Source of the DNA: Novilysobacter antarcticus
GTDB lineage: Bacteria > Pseudomonadota > Gammaproteobacteria > Xanthomonadales > Xanthomonadaceae
DNA length: 64,000 nt
Direction of reading: 5' to 3'
Assembly (NCBI RefSeq): GCF_019802285.1
Contig: NZ_JAIEUJ010000001.1
Span: 620,001-684,000 of the forward strand
How positions within the stretch are numbered: the stretch's first letter is position 1; every line of letters starts with the position of its first letter. Positions 1-8,531 of the stretch are shown here, one piece after another. Made by a program: the position numbers and the translations under genes. Below the pieces are notes generated by a model. That model was not told the origin of the DNA. It did not search any database and worked only from the letters and a program-made list of their open reading frames with translations.

Positions 1-435
1 GTTGCTGGTGAAGATCAGGAAGGCGAGGAAGCCCAGGCTGACGATGCCCATCACCCCGAGCACGCGGGCGACCACCTCGGCCGGGAGGCGTTGCGAGAAC
101 TTCGCCACCGCGCCCGTCCACAGCGTGAGCACCGTCGCCCACATCAGCAGCGAGCCTTCGTGTGCGCCCCAGACCGCGGTGTAGCGGTAGCCCAGCGGCA
201 GCAGCGAATTGGAGTTCTCAGCCACGTACAGCAAGGAGAAATCCTGCAAGACGAATCCGATCGTCAGCACCACGAACGCAAACCCCACAAGCACCATCTG
301 CGCGTAGGCCGCCGGCCGGGCCACGGCCATCCAGGTCTGGATACCGCGGTGAGCGCCGATCAGGGGCAGTGCCGTCTGCAGGGCGGCCACCAGCAGGGCG
401 AGAATCAGGGCGAGTTGGCCCAGCTCCGGCAACAT
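1..435 (-). CDS. ccmF: Cytochrome c-type biogenesis protein CcmF, N-terminal part (runs off window)
   Basis: CcmF is the large inner-membrane component of the system I haem lyase that attaches haem to apocytochrome c in the periplasm. Only the first 145 residues are present; the gene continues past base 1. The protein begins MLPELGQLAL and shows hydrophobic segments at about residues 5-25 and 40-60. It also carries the conserved AVWGAHEGSLLMW segment near residue 95, typical of the CcmF/CcmC haem-handling superfamily. The WWD domain expected further in lies outside the window. It starts 2 bases after the ccmE stop, as the last visible gene of a ccmABCDEF operon. The family call is firm; completeness cannot be judged. 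Confidence 0.93.
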   Translation of the reverse strand, partial: MLPELGQLALILALLVAALQTALPLIGAHRGIQTWMAVARPAAYAQMVLVGFAFVVLTIGFVLQDFSLLYVAENSNSLLPLGYRYTAVWGAHEGSLLMWATVLTLWTGAVAKFSQRLPAEVVARVLGVMGIVSLGFLAFLIFTSN

Positions 436-437
436 GC

Positions 438-908
438 CTACGGGCCCACCGGGATATCGACGTCGTGTTTCTGGTGAGCGATGCCCATCTTGTCGGCCAC
501 TTCCTTGGGCATGTAGGTCTCATCGTGCTTGGCCAGCACCTGCTCGGCGACGAAGCGGTCACCCTCCATCCGCCCGGTGGCGATCACCGCCTGATTCTCG
601 CGGAACAGGTCCGGGAGGATCCCGGTGTAAACCACCGGCATCTCGGCATCGCCATCGGTCACGCTGAAATGCGAGTCCAGCGAGCCCTCGGTACGTTTCA
701 GCGAGCCTTCCGCGACCATGCCGCCGAGGCGGAACCGGGCCTGCCCGGATGACACATCCGCGCCGGCCTCGCCGGTGATCACTTCATTGGGCGTGTAGAG
801 GTAGGCAACGTTGCGCTGCAGCGCCATCGCCACCAGAGAGGCGGCGATGGCAGCGGCGACGACGAGGGCAAGCACCCAGATCAGGCGGCGGCGGCGAATC
901 GGATTCAT
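438..908 (-). CDS. ccmE: Cytochrome c maturation haem chaperone CcmE
   Basis: CcmE is a periplasmic, membrane-anchored haem chaperone. It binds haem covalently through a histidine and passes it to the CcmF lyase. The 156-residue protein has an N-terminal signal anchor (residues 9-30) followed by an OB-fold beta domain. The haem-binding motif AKHDETYMP contains His128 as the covalent ligand and Tyr132 as the axial ligand, matching H130/Y134 of the E. coli protein. Its ATG overlaps the ccmD stop by four bases (ATGA), so the two are probably translationally coupled. Length and motif are normal for the family. Confidence 0.97.
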   Translation of the reverse strand: MNPIRRRRLIWVLALVVAAAIAASLVAMALQRNVAYLYTPNEVITGEAGADVSSGQARFRLGGMVAEGSLKRTEGSLDSHFSVTDGDAEMPVVYTGILPDLFRENQAVIATGRMEGDRFVAEQVLAKHDETYMPKEVADKMGIAHQKHDVDIPVGP

Positions 909-1090
909 CGGGTCAACTCATTGGATACGGAGGGCGGCGCCTGATGCGCGCGGGCGGCGGTCTGCCGGGCGACACGGCGCCGTGCGGTGCGCAACTCCCT
1001 GCGCACCTGCAGCCAGCTGGCGAGGAACTCCCCACCCAGCACGGCCACAAACACCGCGTAAGCGGCAATGACATAGCCCAGGTAGCTCAT
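905..1090 (-). CDS. ccmD: Haem exporter protein CcmD
   Basis: CcmD is a small single-span membrane protein of 61 residues. It stabilises the CcmABC complex and is needed to release holo-CcmE. One transmembrane segment (about residues 4-24) is followed by an Arg-rich cytoplasmic tail ([15 protein letters not shown]), the usual CcmD layout. The start at 1090 overlaps the ccmC stop by an ATGA, and the stop overlaps the ccmE start the same way. A longer upstream in-frame extension exists but would run deep into ccmC, so I reject it. The call rests on size, topology and position between ccmC and ccmE. Confidence 0.9.
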   Translation of the reverse strand: MSYLGYVIAAYAVFVAVLGGEFLASWLQVRRELRTARRRVARQTAARAHQAPPSVSNELTR

Positions 1091-1872
1091 GGCGAGGTCC
1101 CCGGGGTGGCTTGCTGTTTGTCCCTGGTAGGCCCGGAAGCGAGCGCCGCAACCCAGGCCTTGCCCGACTCGCGGCGCAGGTTGTCGGCGCGGGCCCGCAC
1201 CAGTAGCGCACCGATGAACCACAACTTGGTGCCGACCAGCATCCAGATCAACGGCTGCAGCATGCTTGGGTCCATCGTCGACTCGCCCAGCAGGCGGATC
1301 GTCTGCCCCTGGTGCAGCGAATTCCACCACACCACCGAGTACCGGATGATCGGCAACAGCACCACACCGACAATGGCCAGCAGCCCGGCGGCGCGGGCGG
1401 CACTGCGGCGGTCATCGATCGCGTTGTACAGGCCGATCACGCCCAGATACAGGAACAACAGGATCAGCTGCGTCGTCAGCCGTGGATCCCAGTCCCACCA
1501 CGTGCCCCACATCGGCTTGCCCCAGATCGCCCCGGTCAGCAGCGTGATGAGGGTGAAGCCGGCGCCGATCGGGGCGCACGCCATCGCGAGGATCTCGCAC
1601 AACTTGATCCGCCAGATCAGCGCGATTGCGGCGTAGATCGCCATCAGGCCGAACACGGCCAGGCTCATCCAGGCCGCGGGCACGTGGATATAGAGGATGC
1701 GGAAGCTGTCGCCCTGCTGGTAATCGGCCGGCACGGTGAACAGAGCGCCATAAACCCCCCACGCCATCACCAGCAGGCCCAACCCATACGCCCACGGCGC
1801 CCAGCGGGCGGCGAAACGGTCGAAATAGGGAGGCGAACCGAGTTTGTGGAACCACAGGACGATGGGATTCAT
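1087..1872 (-). CDS. ccmC: Haem ABC transporter permease CcmC
   Basis: CcmC is the inner-membrane protein that presents haem to CcmE together with CcmABD. The 261-residue product has about six transmembrane helices and the diagnostic tryptophan-rich WWD motif (GTWWDWDPRLT, about residues 125-135), with flanking histidines expected to ligand haem. I chose the ATG at 1872 (MNPIVLWFHKLGSP) because a longer reading would overlap most of ccmB. The gene follows ccmB after 5 bases and overlaps ccmD by 4, so it lies within a tight operon. Length agrees with the family (about 245-260 residues). Confidence 0.96.
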   Translation of the reverse strand: MNPIVLWFHKLGSPPYFDRFAARWAPWAYGLGLLVMAWGVYGALFTVPADYQQGDSFRILYIHVPAAWMSLAVFGLMAIYAAIALIWRIKLCEILAMACAPIGAGFTLITLLTGAIWGKPMWGTWWDWDPRLTTQLILLFLYLGVIGLYNAIDDRRSAARAAGLLAIVGVVLLPIIRYSVVWWNSLHQGQTIRLLGESTMDPSMLQPLIWMLVGTKLWFIGALLVRARADNLRRESGKAWVAALASGPTRDKQQATPGTSP

Positions 1873-1877
1873 ATGCC

Positions 1878-2567
1878 TCAATTCAAAGCAATCCGGATCG
1901 CCGCTGCTGCCACCAGTGGGGCCAGCACCAGCGCGACCGCCAGTCCCGCGCCCAGCAGAAGCAGCGGGCCGACCGGGTCCAGCCCTTGCGCCGCGGCAGC
2001 GACGCTGCCGGCACCGAAGACCAGCACAGGCACGTAAAGGGGCAGGGCCAGCAAGGCGACAAGTATACCGGAGCGCCTCATTCCAACGGTCAATGCGGCG
2101 ACCACGGCGCCCAGCAGGCTCAGCAACGGAGTACCCAGGGCCAGAGCGGCCATCAGAACCGGCAATTGCGCCCGCGGAAGATGCATCAGTTCCGCCAGAA
2201 ACGGCGCGGCGAGCAGCAGCGGCAGGGCGGTGGTCGCCCAATGCATGAAGGTGCGTACACTCACCAGCCAGCCAAGAGGAACCGGCGCCAGCATCCATTG
2301 CTCAAGCGAGCCATCCTCGGCGTCACCACGGAACAGCGTGTCCAGCGAGAGCAGGCCGGCAAGCAGCACGGCCACCCAGAGCACCGCACCGGCGACCGCG
2401 GCCAGAGTGTCGGGCTCGCCGCCAAGGGCGAGAGCGAACAACACCACCACGAGCAGGGCAAACAACGCGGGCTGGAACGCATCGCCGCGGCGTCGCCACA
2501 GCAGGCGCAGGTCGCGCTTCATCAACGCCTGAGCGGACCCCACGAGACCTGGCAGGGTGCCGCTCAT
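1878..2567 (-). CDS. ccmB: Haem exporter membrane protein CcmB
   Basis: CcmB is the polytopic membrane subunit of the CcmABCD complex. CcmA hydrolyses ATP and this complex releases haem-loaded CcmE. The 229-residue protein shows six hydrophobic segments and the conserved [14 protein letters not shown] stretch seen in CcmB proteins. The chosen ATG at 2567 overlaps the ccmA stop by four bases (ATGA). Upstream in-frame codons lie inside ccmA and are not credible starts. Its position between ccmA and ccmC is the standard order. Confidence 0.95.
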   Translation of the reverse strand: MSGTLPGLVGSAQALMKRDLRLLWRRRGDAFQPALFALLVVVLFALALGGEPDTLAAVAGAVLWVAVLLAGLLSLDTLFRGDAEDGSLEQWMLAPVPLGWLVSVRTFMHWATTALPLLLAAPFLAELMHLPRAQLPVLMAALALGTPLLSLLGAVVAALTVGMRRSGILVALLALPLYVPVLVFGAGSVAAAAQGLDPVGPLLLLGAGLAVALVLAPLVAAAAIRIALN

Positions 2568-3223
2568 GCCATTTCTCCGCCGGACGGTCGGACCATCTCG
2601 AGCATGCGCGTGCGCACGGGCGGTGCGGCGTAGGCACCGTGCGTCGTTACCAATGCCGCCCCGCCGCTGCGCAGGTGCGCCTGGATCATCCGGTTGACCA
2701 GCTCGATGCCCTCCAGGTCCAGGTTGGCATAGGGCTCGTCCAGCAGCCACAGCGGTGCTGGCGACAACCACAGCCGCGCCAGTGAGAGCCGCTTTTTCTG
2801 TCCGGCGGACAGCTGGCGGGCGAGTGCGTCCTCGAATCCGCCCAGTCCCACGATCGCCAACGCATTGATCGGCAGCTGGTTCCGACGCCGTCCCTGCAGG
2901 CCGGAGAGAAATGCCAGGTTTTCCATCGCACTCAGGTCGGCCTTGAAACCGGGCAGGTGGCCCATATAGGCGATGGCGCGCGCCCGGCGCGACACCCGCG
3001 CCCGCTGCCCGTCGATGTCCACCTCGCCGCCGTCGGCGCGCAGCAGTCCGGCAAGCACGCGCAGCAAGGTGGTCTTGCCCGACCCATTGCCGCCCTGCAC
3101 GAGCAGCGCTTCGCCCGCGTCCACGGAAAAATCCAGCGGGCCGAACACGGGGTCGTCGTTGCGTGCGAAATGCAGGCCGCGAGCGGCGAGCAGGGGCGGG
3201 GCGGATCTATCGGCGGCGGTCAT
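2564..3223 (-). CDS. ccmA: Cytochrome c biogenesis ATP-binding protein CcmA
   Basis: CcmA is the cytoplasmic ABC ATPase of the haem-handling complex CcmABCD. The 219-residue protein carries a Walker A (GGNGSGKTT, near residue 45), an ABC signature ([12 protein letters not shown]) and a Walker B followed by the D-loop ([12 protein letters not shown]). The switch histidine lies in TTHGAY. It is the first gene of the ccm operon in this window; 39 bases separate it from the upstream DUF3293 gene on the same strand, so read-through from that gene is possible. Length is typical for CcmA, which is shorter than most ABC ATPases. Confidence 0.97.
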   Translation of the reverse strand: MTAADRSAPPLLAARGLHFARNDDPVFGPLDFSVDAGEALLVQGGNGSGKTTLLRVLAGLLRADGGEVDIDGQRARVSRRARAIAYMGHLPGFKADLSAMENLAFLSGLQGRRRNQLPINALAIVGLGGFEDALARQLSAGQKKRLSLARLWLSPAPLWLLDEPYANLDLEGIELVNRMIQAHLRSGGAALVTTHGAYAAPPVRTRMLEMVRPSGGEMA

Positions 3224-3262
3224 CTGGAGGCGTAGTGGCCGGTGAAACTCCGGGCGCCCATG

Positions 3263-3799
3263 TTAGCCGTTCGGCGGAGCGTCCCGTTGCTGCTCTTTCC
3301 AGTGGACGCAGGCCGCTGCGTCGTACGGCAGTTCGCGGTTGGAAACTGCCTCCTTCCATGCATCCATTGAAGGACCTGGCGCCAGCATCCGCAGGGTCAC
3401 CGGCTGGGCTGAATCCCACGCAAGGATCGCTGCCTGCCCAAGCGATTCGCCCAGTGCGGCGGCAGTTGGCACATCGATGTCTGCGAGCAGCCAACCCGGT
3501 TCATGCCACTTTCCGTCCGGCCCTTCCGCCCACGCGGGCTCGCGCTGGATGCCCAGCGCCTCCAGACGTGCCACCAGTTGGGCGTCTGCTTGTTGGTTGG
3601 CGTCGTCGGGACGCGGTTCGGAGGCCGGGTTCCAGGCGGTGATGAAGGCGTATGAGCGGGCAGGCCAGCGGCTTTCGAGCCCCGCTGCGCGCTCGCCCAC
3701 GAGTAGCGGGAACTCCTCCCCGTCCACCCGCACCCCATACCGGGCCGCGGCGTAGGCAGTGGCCAACTCGATGGCATTGACGACCTTGAGTGTCCTCAT
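3263..3799 (-). CDS. DUF3293 domain-containing protein
   Basis: This 178-residue cytoplasmic protein matches the pattern of the DUF3293 family: an N-terminal AYAAARYGV, a central ITAWNP motif, a GKWHEPGWLL segment and a late LGQAAI segment. The family's function is not known to me. I chose the ATG at 3799 (MRTLKVVNAI) because the family usually begins shortly before the AYAATRY-like motif. A longer start at 3886 is possible but adds only Arg/Pro-rich sequence. It lies directly upstream of ccmA and is divergent from the methionine aminotransferase gene, with 146 bases between the starts. No catalytic residues can be assigned. Confidence 0.75.
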   Translation of the reverse strand: MRTLKVVNAIELATAYAAARYGVRVDGEEFPLLVGERAAGLESRWPARSYAFITAWNPASEPRPDDANQQADAQLVARLEALGIQREPAWAEGPDGKWHEPGWLLADIDVPTAAALGESLGQAAILAWDSAQPVTLRMLAPGPSMDAWKEAVSNRELPYDAAACVHWKEQQRDAPPNG

Positions 3800-3945
3800 G
3801 TAAGCCAGCTTCCGACTACTGGCGGCGGGATGCAAGCGTGCTTCGACCCGTCCGCGATACGGCGCCGGTCGTGCCGGCCGGAACAACGCTCATGCCGTCA
3901 CGGTATTTCGTAGACTGGCTATCTTTGCGACTCACAGGTCCGACC

Positions 3946-5124
3946 ATGTCGATCAACGCTTCCACCCCCACCGTGCCGGCCCCGGAAACGAAGTTGCCCA
4001 AAGTCGGCACGACGATTTTCACCGTCATGTCACAGCTGGCTGCCGACCACGATGCGGTCAATTTGGGCCAGGGGTTTCCGGATTTCGATCCGCCCGAACG
4101 CCTCGTGGAAGCCTTGGCCCGGGCGATGCGTGACGGCCGCAACCAGTACGCGCCGATGAGCGGTATACCGTCCTTGCGTGAGGCGATCGCCGAGAAAACC
4201 GAGCGTTGCTACGGCTACCGGCCCGACGTTGATGCCGAGATCACGGTCACTTCCGGCGGCAGCGAGGCCATCCTCGACGCGATCCACGCTGTGGTCCGGC
4301 CGGGCGAGGAGGTCATCGTCCTGGACCCTTGCTACGACTGCTACGAACCGGCCATCGAAATGGCTGGAGGCGTTCCCGTGCACGTGCCTCTGGACCCCCA
4401 CACCTTCGCCCCGGACTGGGACCTGATCCGCGCAGCGGTTACGCCGCGGACCCGGATGCTGATGATCAACAGTCCGCACAATCCATCCGGTGCGATGCTC
4501 AACGCCGATGACATCGCGCAGCTGTGTGCGCTATTGCGCGATTCCGAGATCTACCTGCTGTCGGACGAGGTCTACGAGCACATCGTCTTTGACGGCGCGC
4601 GCCACGAGTCGGTGCTGCGCTATCCCGAGCTGCGCGAGCGTGCGTTCGTGATCTCCAGTTTCGGCAAGACCTACCACTGCACCGGTTGGAAGGTCGGCTA
4701 TTGCGTGGCGCCGCCGGCGTTGAGCGCCGAATTCCGCAAGGTCCACCAGTACAACACCTTCTGCACCTTCGCCCCGGCGCAGTTCGCCTTTGCCGAGATG
4801 ATCCGAGACGAGCCGGAGCACTACCTCCAGCTCGGCGCGTTCTACCAGCCCATGCGCGACCGCTTCCGCGAGCAGCTGCTGACAACGCGCTTCAAGCCAC
4901 TGCCGGTGCCGGGTGGCTACTTCCAGCTCGTCGATTACTCGGCGGTAAGCGACCTGGATGACGCCGAATTCTGTCGCTGGCTCGCGATCGAGCACGGCGT
5001 CGCCGCGATTCCGCTCTCGCCTTTTTATGGCACGCCGCCGGCCGGACAACGGCTGGTGCGCCTGTGCTTCGCCAAGAGCGAAGCAACCCGCGACGCGGCG
5101 ATCAAACGACTGGAGAAGCTGTAA
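3946..5124 (+). CDS. Methionine aminotransferase (PLP fold type I, YbdL/kynurenine aminotransferase type)
   Basis: A 392-residue PLP-dependent aminotransferase. Visible features are the NLGQGFPDF N-terminal motif, NSPHNPSG in the middle, the SDEVYEH segment that contacts PLP, and the Schiff-base lysine in SSFGKTYHCTGWK (about Lys241). This pattern fits YbdL-type methionine/glutamine-K transaminases, which make methionine from its 2-keto acid with glutamine or aromatic donors. The ATG at 3946 begins MSINASTPTVP; upstream in-frame codons overlap the divergent gene and are unlikely. Its TAA shares its last base with the ATG of the next gene, an omega-amidase, the pairing expected for glutamine-driven methionine salvage. 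Exact amino-donor preference is inference. Confidence 0.85.
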   Translation: MSINASTPTVPAPETKLPKVGTTIFTVMSQLAADHDAVNLGQGFPDFDPPERLVEALARAMRDGRNQYAPMSGIPSLREAIAEKTERCYGYRPDVDAEITVTSGGSEAILDAIHAVVRPGEEVIVLDPCYDCYEPAIEMAGGVPVHVPLDPHTFAPDWDLIRAAVTPRTRMLMINSPHNPSGAMLNADDIAQLCALLRDSEIYLLSDEVYEHIVFDGARHESVLRYPELRERAFVISSFGKTYHCTGWKVGYCVAPPALSAEFRKVHQYNTFCTFAPAQFAFAEMIRDEPEHYLQLGAFYQPMRDRFREQLLTTRFKPLPVPGGYFQLVDYSAVSDLDDAEFCRWLAIEHGVAAIPLSPFYGTPPAGQRLVRLCFAKSEATRDAAIKRLEKL

Positions 5125-5921
5125 TGGACAACCTTCGTGTCTCCCTGGTCCAAGGCGAAACCCTGTGGCACGACCCGGCCGGCAACCGCGAGTATTACGG
5201 TGGTCTGATCTCTTCCCTGCGCGGTCTGACCGATCTGGTGGTGTTGCCGGAAACGTTTACCAGCGGCTTCTCCAACGACGCCATTGATGATGCGGAAAGC
5301 ATGGACGGCGAGTCGGTGGTGTGGATGCGCGAGCACGCCAGGGCGCTGGATGCGGCGGTTACCGGGAGCGTGCAGATCCGCGACGGTGACAAGGTGTTCA
5401 ACCGCATGCTGTTTGCAACGCCCGACGGCGGTTTGCACAGCTATGACAAGCGGCACCTGTTTCGCTACGCCGGCGAACACAAGCGCTATGCCCCCGGCCG
5501 TGACCGCCTGACGGTGGAGTGGAAGGGCTGGCGGATCTGCCCGATGGTCTGCTACGACCTGCGATTCCCGGTGTTTTCGCGCAACCGCTTCGATGTCGAA
5601 CGCAAGGGAGCGCCGGATTACGACCTGGCCCTGTATGTCGCCAACTGGCCCGCGGCGCGCGCGCATGCGTGGAAAACCCTGCTGCGGGCTCGGGCGATCG
5701 AGAACCTGTGTTTCGTGGCGGGTGTCAACCGTGTTGGCATCGATGGCAACGACCTCACCTATTCCGGTGACAGTGCGGTCATCGATTACCTGGGCGATGC
5801 GCTGAGCGAATGCACCGATCAGGAGCTGGTCACCACCACGACCCTGCTCGCGGCTGGATTGCACGCGCATCGTGAGCATTTTCCGGCAATGCTGGATGCA
5901 GACCGCTTCGAGTTGTCCTGA
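5124..5921 (+). CDS. Omega-amidase, YafV/NIT2 type (carbon-nitrogen hydrolase)
   Basis: A 265-residue nitrilase-superfamily hydrolase with the Glu-Lys-Cys triad: Glu43 in LPETFTSGF, Lys in DKRHLF (about 113), and Cys143 in MVCYDLRFP. Family members YafV and NIT2 hydrolyse 2-oxoglutaramate and 2-oxosuccinamate. That pulls glutamine-dependent transamination forward and disposes of a side product. The start overlaps the aminotransferase stop (TAATG), so the two are almost certainly coupled. Together they fit methionine salvage/repair of keto acids. An arginine-type or ureido amidase is less likely given the motifs and the neighbour. Confidence 0.85.
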   Translation: MDNLRVSLVQGETLWHDPAGNREYYGGLISSLRGLTDLVVLPETFTSGFSNDAIDDAESMDGESVVWMREHARALDAAVTGSVQIRDGDKVFNRMLFATPDGGLHSYDKRHLFRYAGEHKRYAPGRDRLTVEWKGWRICPMVCYDLRFPVFSRNRFDVERKGAPDYDLALYVANWPAARAHAWKTLLRARAIENLCFVAGVNRVGIDGNDLTYSGDSAVIDYLGDALSECTDQELVTTTTLLAAGLHAHREHFPAMLDADRFELS

Positions 5922-6213
5922 CCCACCGGCCGATCACTGCGCTGCGGTTGGGCCGCCATGAGACCGTACATACGCAGAGCTAGGCCGTAACGTTGCTCGA
6001 AACCCACGGGCCCAATGAAGTCGAGCACGAAAGACCGGTCGCCTGGTGGCGCCATCTCTGGATCAGCTACAACAACCCCTCAACCCCGAGGAGGAATACG
6101 CCGCGGACGCAGCCGCCATGCTCACCCTGTAGCGGTTATGGTCAAGGATCCGAAGCGTCTGGCGGGAATCTGTTTGGGACACTTCCAGGCGCGCTCCAAC
6201 AGAGGAACGTGAC
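5922..6213. other. Intergenic region without a convincing gene
   Basis: About 290 bases between the omega-amidase and the saccharopine-dehydrogenase-like gene. Two weak short readings exist. The minus-strand one (5960-6050) contains DFIGPVGFEQRYG, faintly like the C-terminal tail of IS3-family transposases, but the rest of a transposase is absent. I see no terminator, tRNA or clear promoter here. The 3' end carries the ribosome-binding sequence (AGAGG) for the next gene. Confidence 0.4.
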
Positions 6214-7347
6214 ATGAAAATCCTAGCCTTGGGTGGTGCGGGTCAGGAAGGCAACCGCACCGTCAGGGATCTGGTTGCCGGGGCCGGGGTCGCATCGGTG
6301 GTTATCGGCGACTTGAACCTGGCTGCAGCCGACAAGTTGAAAGAGGAGATTGGCAGCGACAAGGTGTCAACGGTGCGGATCGATGCCACCGTCACCCCAG
6401 AATTGGTCAAGGCCTTGAAGGACGTGGATGTGGTCATCACGTTCGTCGGCCCGTACTACCGCTTTGGCGTGCCCATCCTGAAAGCCGCCATCGAAGCCGG
6501 CTGCCACTACGTCGACATCTGTGACGATGCGGAACCTACCGCAGACATGCTGGAACTGCACGAGCAGGCCAGGCAGGCCGGTATCGTCGCGTTGGTTGGT
6601 TGCGGTGTCAGCCCGGGAACGTTGAATGTGATTGCCCGCGATGCCGCCAACCGCCTGGACGACCTGGAAGACCTGCATTTTCGCTGGAACGTGCCGAGCA
6701 GTGACGTGGAGGGCGACATCGGCAAATCTGCCGCGGTCCAGCATGGCATCCATATCGTGGATGGCGACGTTGTCCAGTTTCTCGATGGCGACTGGACGAC
6801 AGTGCCGGCCATGTCGGGCAGTGAGCGGGTGACATTTCCGGTGCTGGGCGAGTGCGAAGCGTACTACCTGGGCCATCCGGAGCCGGTCACCATCCCGCGC
6901 TATATCAAGGGGTTGCGCAACGTAACCCAGAAGGGCGGGGTGCTTGGCCTTGACGGGCTCTTGCGCGCCTTCCGGGAGCTGGGTCTGACCAGTGACGAGC
7001 CGCTGCAGCTCAAGGTGGGCGACGTGCGTCCTTCCGACGTGGCTGCCGCCCTTTTGGGTCGCATGCCCGATCCGGATCCTGCCGAATTACCACCCGCCGT
7101 TTCCGAGTTCATGCTGATCGCCACTGGCAAGCGCGACGGAAAGCCCGTCAAGATGACCTATGCCCTCAGCGGACGGATGGGCCCGCTGACCGGAGTACCC
7201 GCATCGATCATCGCGCAGATGATCGGATCAGGTCAGATCTCCGGGAAAGGCGTGTTTGCTCCCGAGGGTTGCGTGGACCCGGACATTTTTCTGGCGGAAC
7301 TGGCGAAAAGGGACATCACGGTCAAGCGGAGCGAAACTGGTATCTAG
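6214..7347 (+). CDS. Saccharopine dehydrogenase-like NAD(P)-binding oxidoreductase
   Basis: A 377-residue protein with an N-terminal Rossmann fold (GGAGQEGNRTVRDL, residues 7-20) and the architecture of the saccharopine dehydrogenase/carboxynorspermidine synthase superfamily. Supporting segments are DVVITFVGPYYRFGVPILKA, a GCHYVDICDD turn and GCGVSPGTLNV. These enzymes make or reduce imines between an amino acid and a keto acid, but the substrate cannot be read here. No lysine-pathway, polyamine or opine genes adjoin it; the downstream neighbour is a thioredoxin-like gene after 119 bases. The ATG at 6214 is preceded by AGAGG. It is complete and appears functional. Confidence 0.7.
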   Translation: MKILALGGAGQEGNRTVRDLVAGAGVASVVIGDLNLAAADKLKEEIGSDKVSTVRIDATVTPELVKALKDVDVVITFVGPYYRFGVPILKAAIEAGCHYVDICDDAEPTADMLELHEQARQAGIVALVGCGVSPGTLNVIARDAANRLDDLEDLHFRWNVPSSDVEGDIGKSAAVQHGIHIVDGDVVQFLDGDWTTVPAMSGSERVTFPVLGECEAYYLGHPEPVTIPRYIKGLRNVTQKGGVLGLDGLLRAFRELGLTSDEPLQLKVGDVRPSDVAAALLGRMPDPDPAELPPAVSEFMLIATGKRDGKPVKMTYALSGRMGPLTGVPASIIAQMIGSGQISGKGVFAPEGCVDPDIFLAELAKRDITVKRSETGI

Positions 7348-7466
7348 AGTCCGATTACGGGACTGGTTCCTTGAGCGGCGCGAAGTCCGATGCTCCGCAC
7401 CCGCCGCATGATCGGCACGATCCAACCGGTTGGGCTCCGTTGGCACAAAAAGGGAGAGGAACAAAC

Positions 7467-7790
7467 ATGAGCCAGGACTACGCCACCACCGCGCCGACGC
7501 GGGAGGAGGTGGACGCACTGCCCGGCACCAGCGTCATCGAATTTGGTACCTCGTGGTGCGGCCACTGCCAGCGGGCGCAACCGCATATCGCTGCAGTGTT
7601 CGCGAAGCACCCCGACCTTCGCCACCTGAGGGTGGAGGATGGACCTGGCCGGCGGCTGGGCCGGTCCTTCCGGGTCAAGCTCTGGCCGACATTGGTGTTC
7701 ATGCGTGACGGCGAGGAAGTTGCGCGCGTCGTCAGGCCCACGGACGAGCAGGTGATAGCGGACGCACTTGAGGCGGCCGAGGCGTCCTGA
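7467..7790 (+). CDS. Small thioredoxin-family protein
   Basis: A 107-residue protein with no signal peptide, so probably cytoplasmic. The redox motif is WCGHC (Cys31, Cys34), followed by the cis-Pro region LWPTLVFMRDGEEV (Pro near residue 74), the classical thioredoxin order. The active site CGHC resembles protein disulfide isomerases more than the CGPC of canonical thioredoxins, which suggests a somewhat more oxidising site. A strong ribosome-binding site (AGGGAGAGGA) precedes the ATG at 7467. It stands alone, with 129 bases before the next gene. The fold is confident; the partner protein is unknown. Confidence 0.82.
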   Translation: MSQDYATTAPTREEVDALPGTSVIEFGTSWCGHCQRAQPHIAAVFAKHPDLRHLRVEDGPGRRLGRSFRVKLWPTLVFMRDGEEVARVVRPTDEQVIADALEAAEAS

Positions 7791-7810
7791 GCGGGCCCGC
7801 AACGAAGGTC

Positions 7811-7844
7811 GGGTCGACCCTGCTGTCGACTGGACGTTAACGTC
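7811..7844. promoter_or_regulatory. Two palindromes upstream of a lipoprotein gene (possible operator)
   Basis: A perfect 10-base palindrome GGGTCGACCC (7811-7820) is followed by a perfect 12-base palindrome GACGTTAACGTC (7833-7844). Their centres are 23 bases apart, about two helical turns. They sit some 75-110 bases before the lipoprotein ATG at 7920. Neither is followed by a T-run, so a terminator is unlikely. An operator role is inference only. Confidence 0.3.
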
Positions 7845-7919
7845 GTCGGCCCTATCAATTGGACAACGACCGCACCTGGCCGGTCTCAATGCGCGCCGTC
7901 GCGCGTACGACGAGGACCT

Positions 7920-8525
7920 ATGAACTTTCCAAGCCGCACAACCCTTGCACCGCGTAACCACCGCACGCTTGCCGCCCTCGGTGCATTGTCGCTCGCACTC
8001 ACCCTGGGTGCCTGCGACCGGGCAGCAGAAGACGGCACCCACATGGAGCCACCGGCAAGGGCCGATGGCGAGATGCCGTCACCCACTGGCCCCGGCGGCA
8101 CGCTGGTCACCGATGCAGCCGATGCCTCGGGCAGCCTTAGGGTGATGTCGGTGGGTGGTCCGGGCGACTTCGTGGCCGACAACGACCGTCGTGCCGTGTA
8201 CATGCTGGAAGGTGACCTGGATGGCGACAAGTGCACCGCGTCATGCCTGACCCAGTGGGCGCCATTGTTTCCGCCCACCGGCGAGCCGACTGTAACTGAC
8301 GGCTTGAGTCCCGCCCTGATTGGCACGGTCGAGCGACCCGATGGCAGCCAGCAGATCACCTACAACGAGCATCCTCTCTACCACTTCGTCGGCGACACCC
8401 GGCCGGGCGATGTCCTGGGCCATCAGCGCAACGACGAGTGGGGCGACTGGTATCTGCTGACGCCCCAGGGCAGCGCGCTGGGCGAAGAGGTTGGCAAGCT
8501 GGAGACAGCGCCGTCCAGCCGCTGA
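7920..8525 (+). CDS. Secreted-repeat (Y-x4-D motif) lipoprotein
   Basis: A 201-residue lipoprotein. The signal peptide ends in the lipobox LTLGAC (Cys32) and is followed by Asp at +2, which in E. coli keeps lipoproteins in the inner membrane. After a Pro/Gly-rich linker comes a region like the 'secreted repeat of unknown function' family (Lipoprotein_15): a DNDRRAVYMLEGD strand, then KCTASCLTQWAPL with a Cys-x3-Cys pair, and a second copy around NEHPLYHFVGD. The family is often found near envelope redox or electron-transfer genes, but its role is not established. GAGG precedes the ATG by six bases. It ends 6 bases before the convergent histidine kinase stop. Confidence 0.75.
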   Translation: MNFPSRTTLAPRNHRTLAALGALSLALTLGACDRAAEDGTHMEPPARADGEMPSPTGPGGTLVTDAADASGSLRVMSVGGPGDFVADNDRRAVYMLEGDLDGDKCTASCLTQWAPLFPPTGEPTVTDGLSPALIGTVERPDGSQQITYNEHPLYHFVGDTRPGDVLGHQRNDEWGDWYLLTPQGSALGEEVGKLETAPSSR

Positions 8526-8531
8526 GAGGCT

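Noticed and set aside
5960-6055. Possible IS3-family transposase remnant (minus-strand DFIGPVGFEQRYG)
   Set aside because: Only about a dozen residues resemble a transposase tail, the preceding DDE region is absent and no terminal repeats were seen.
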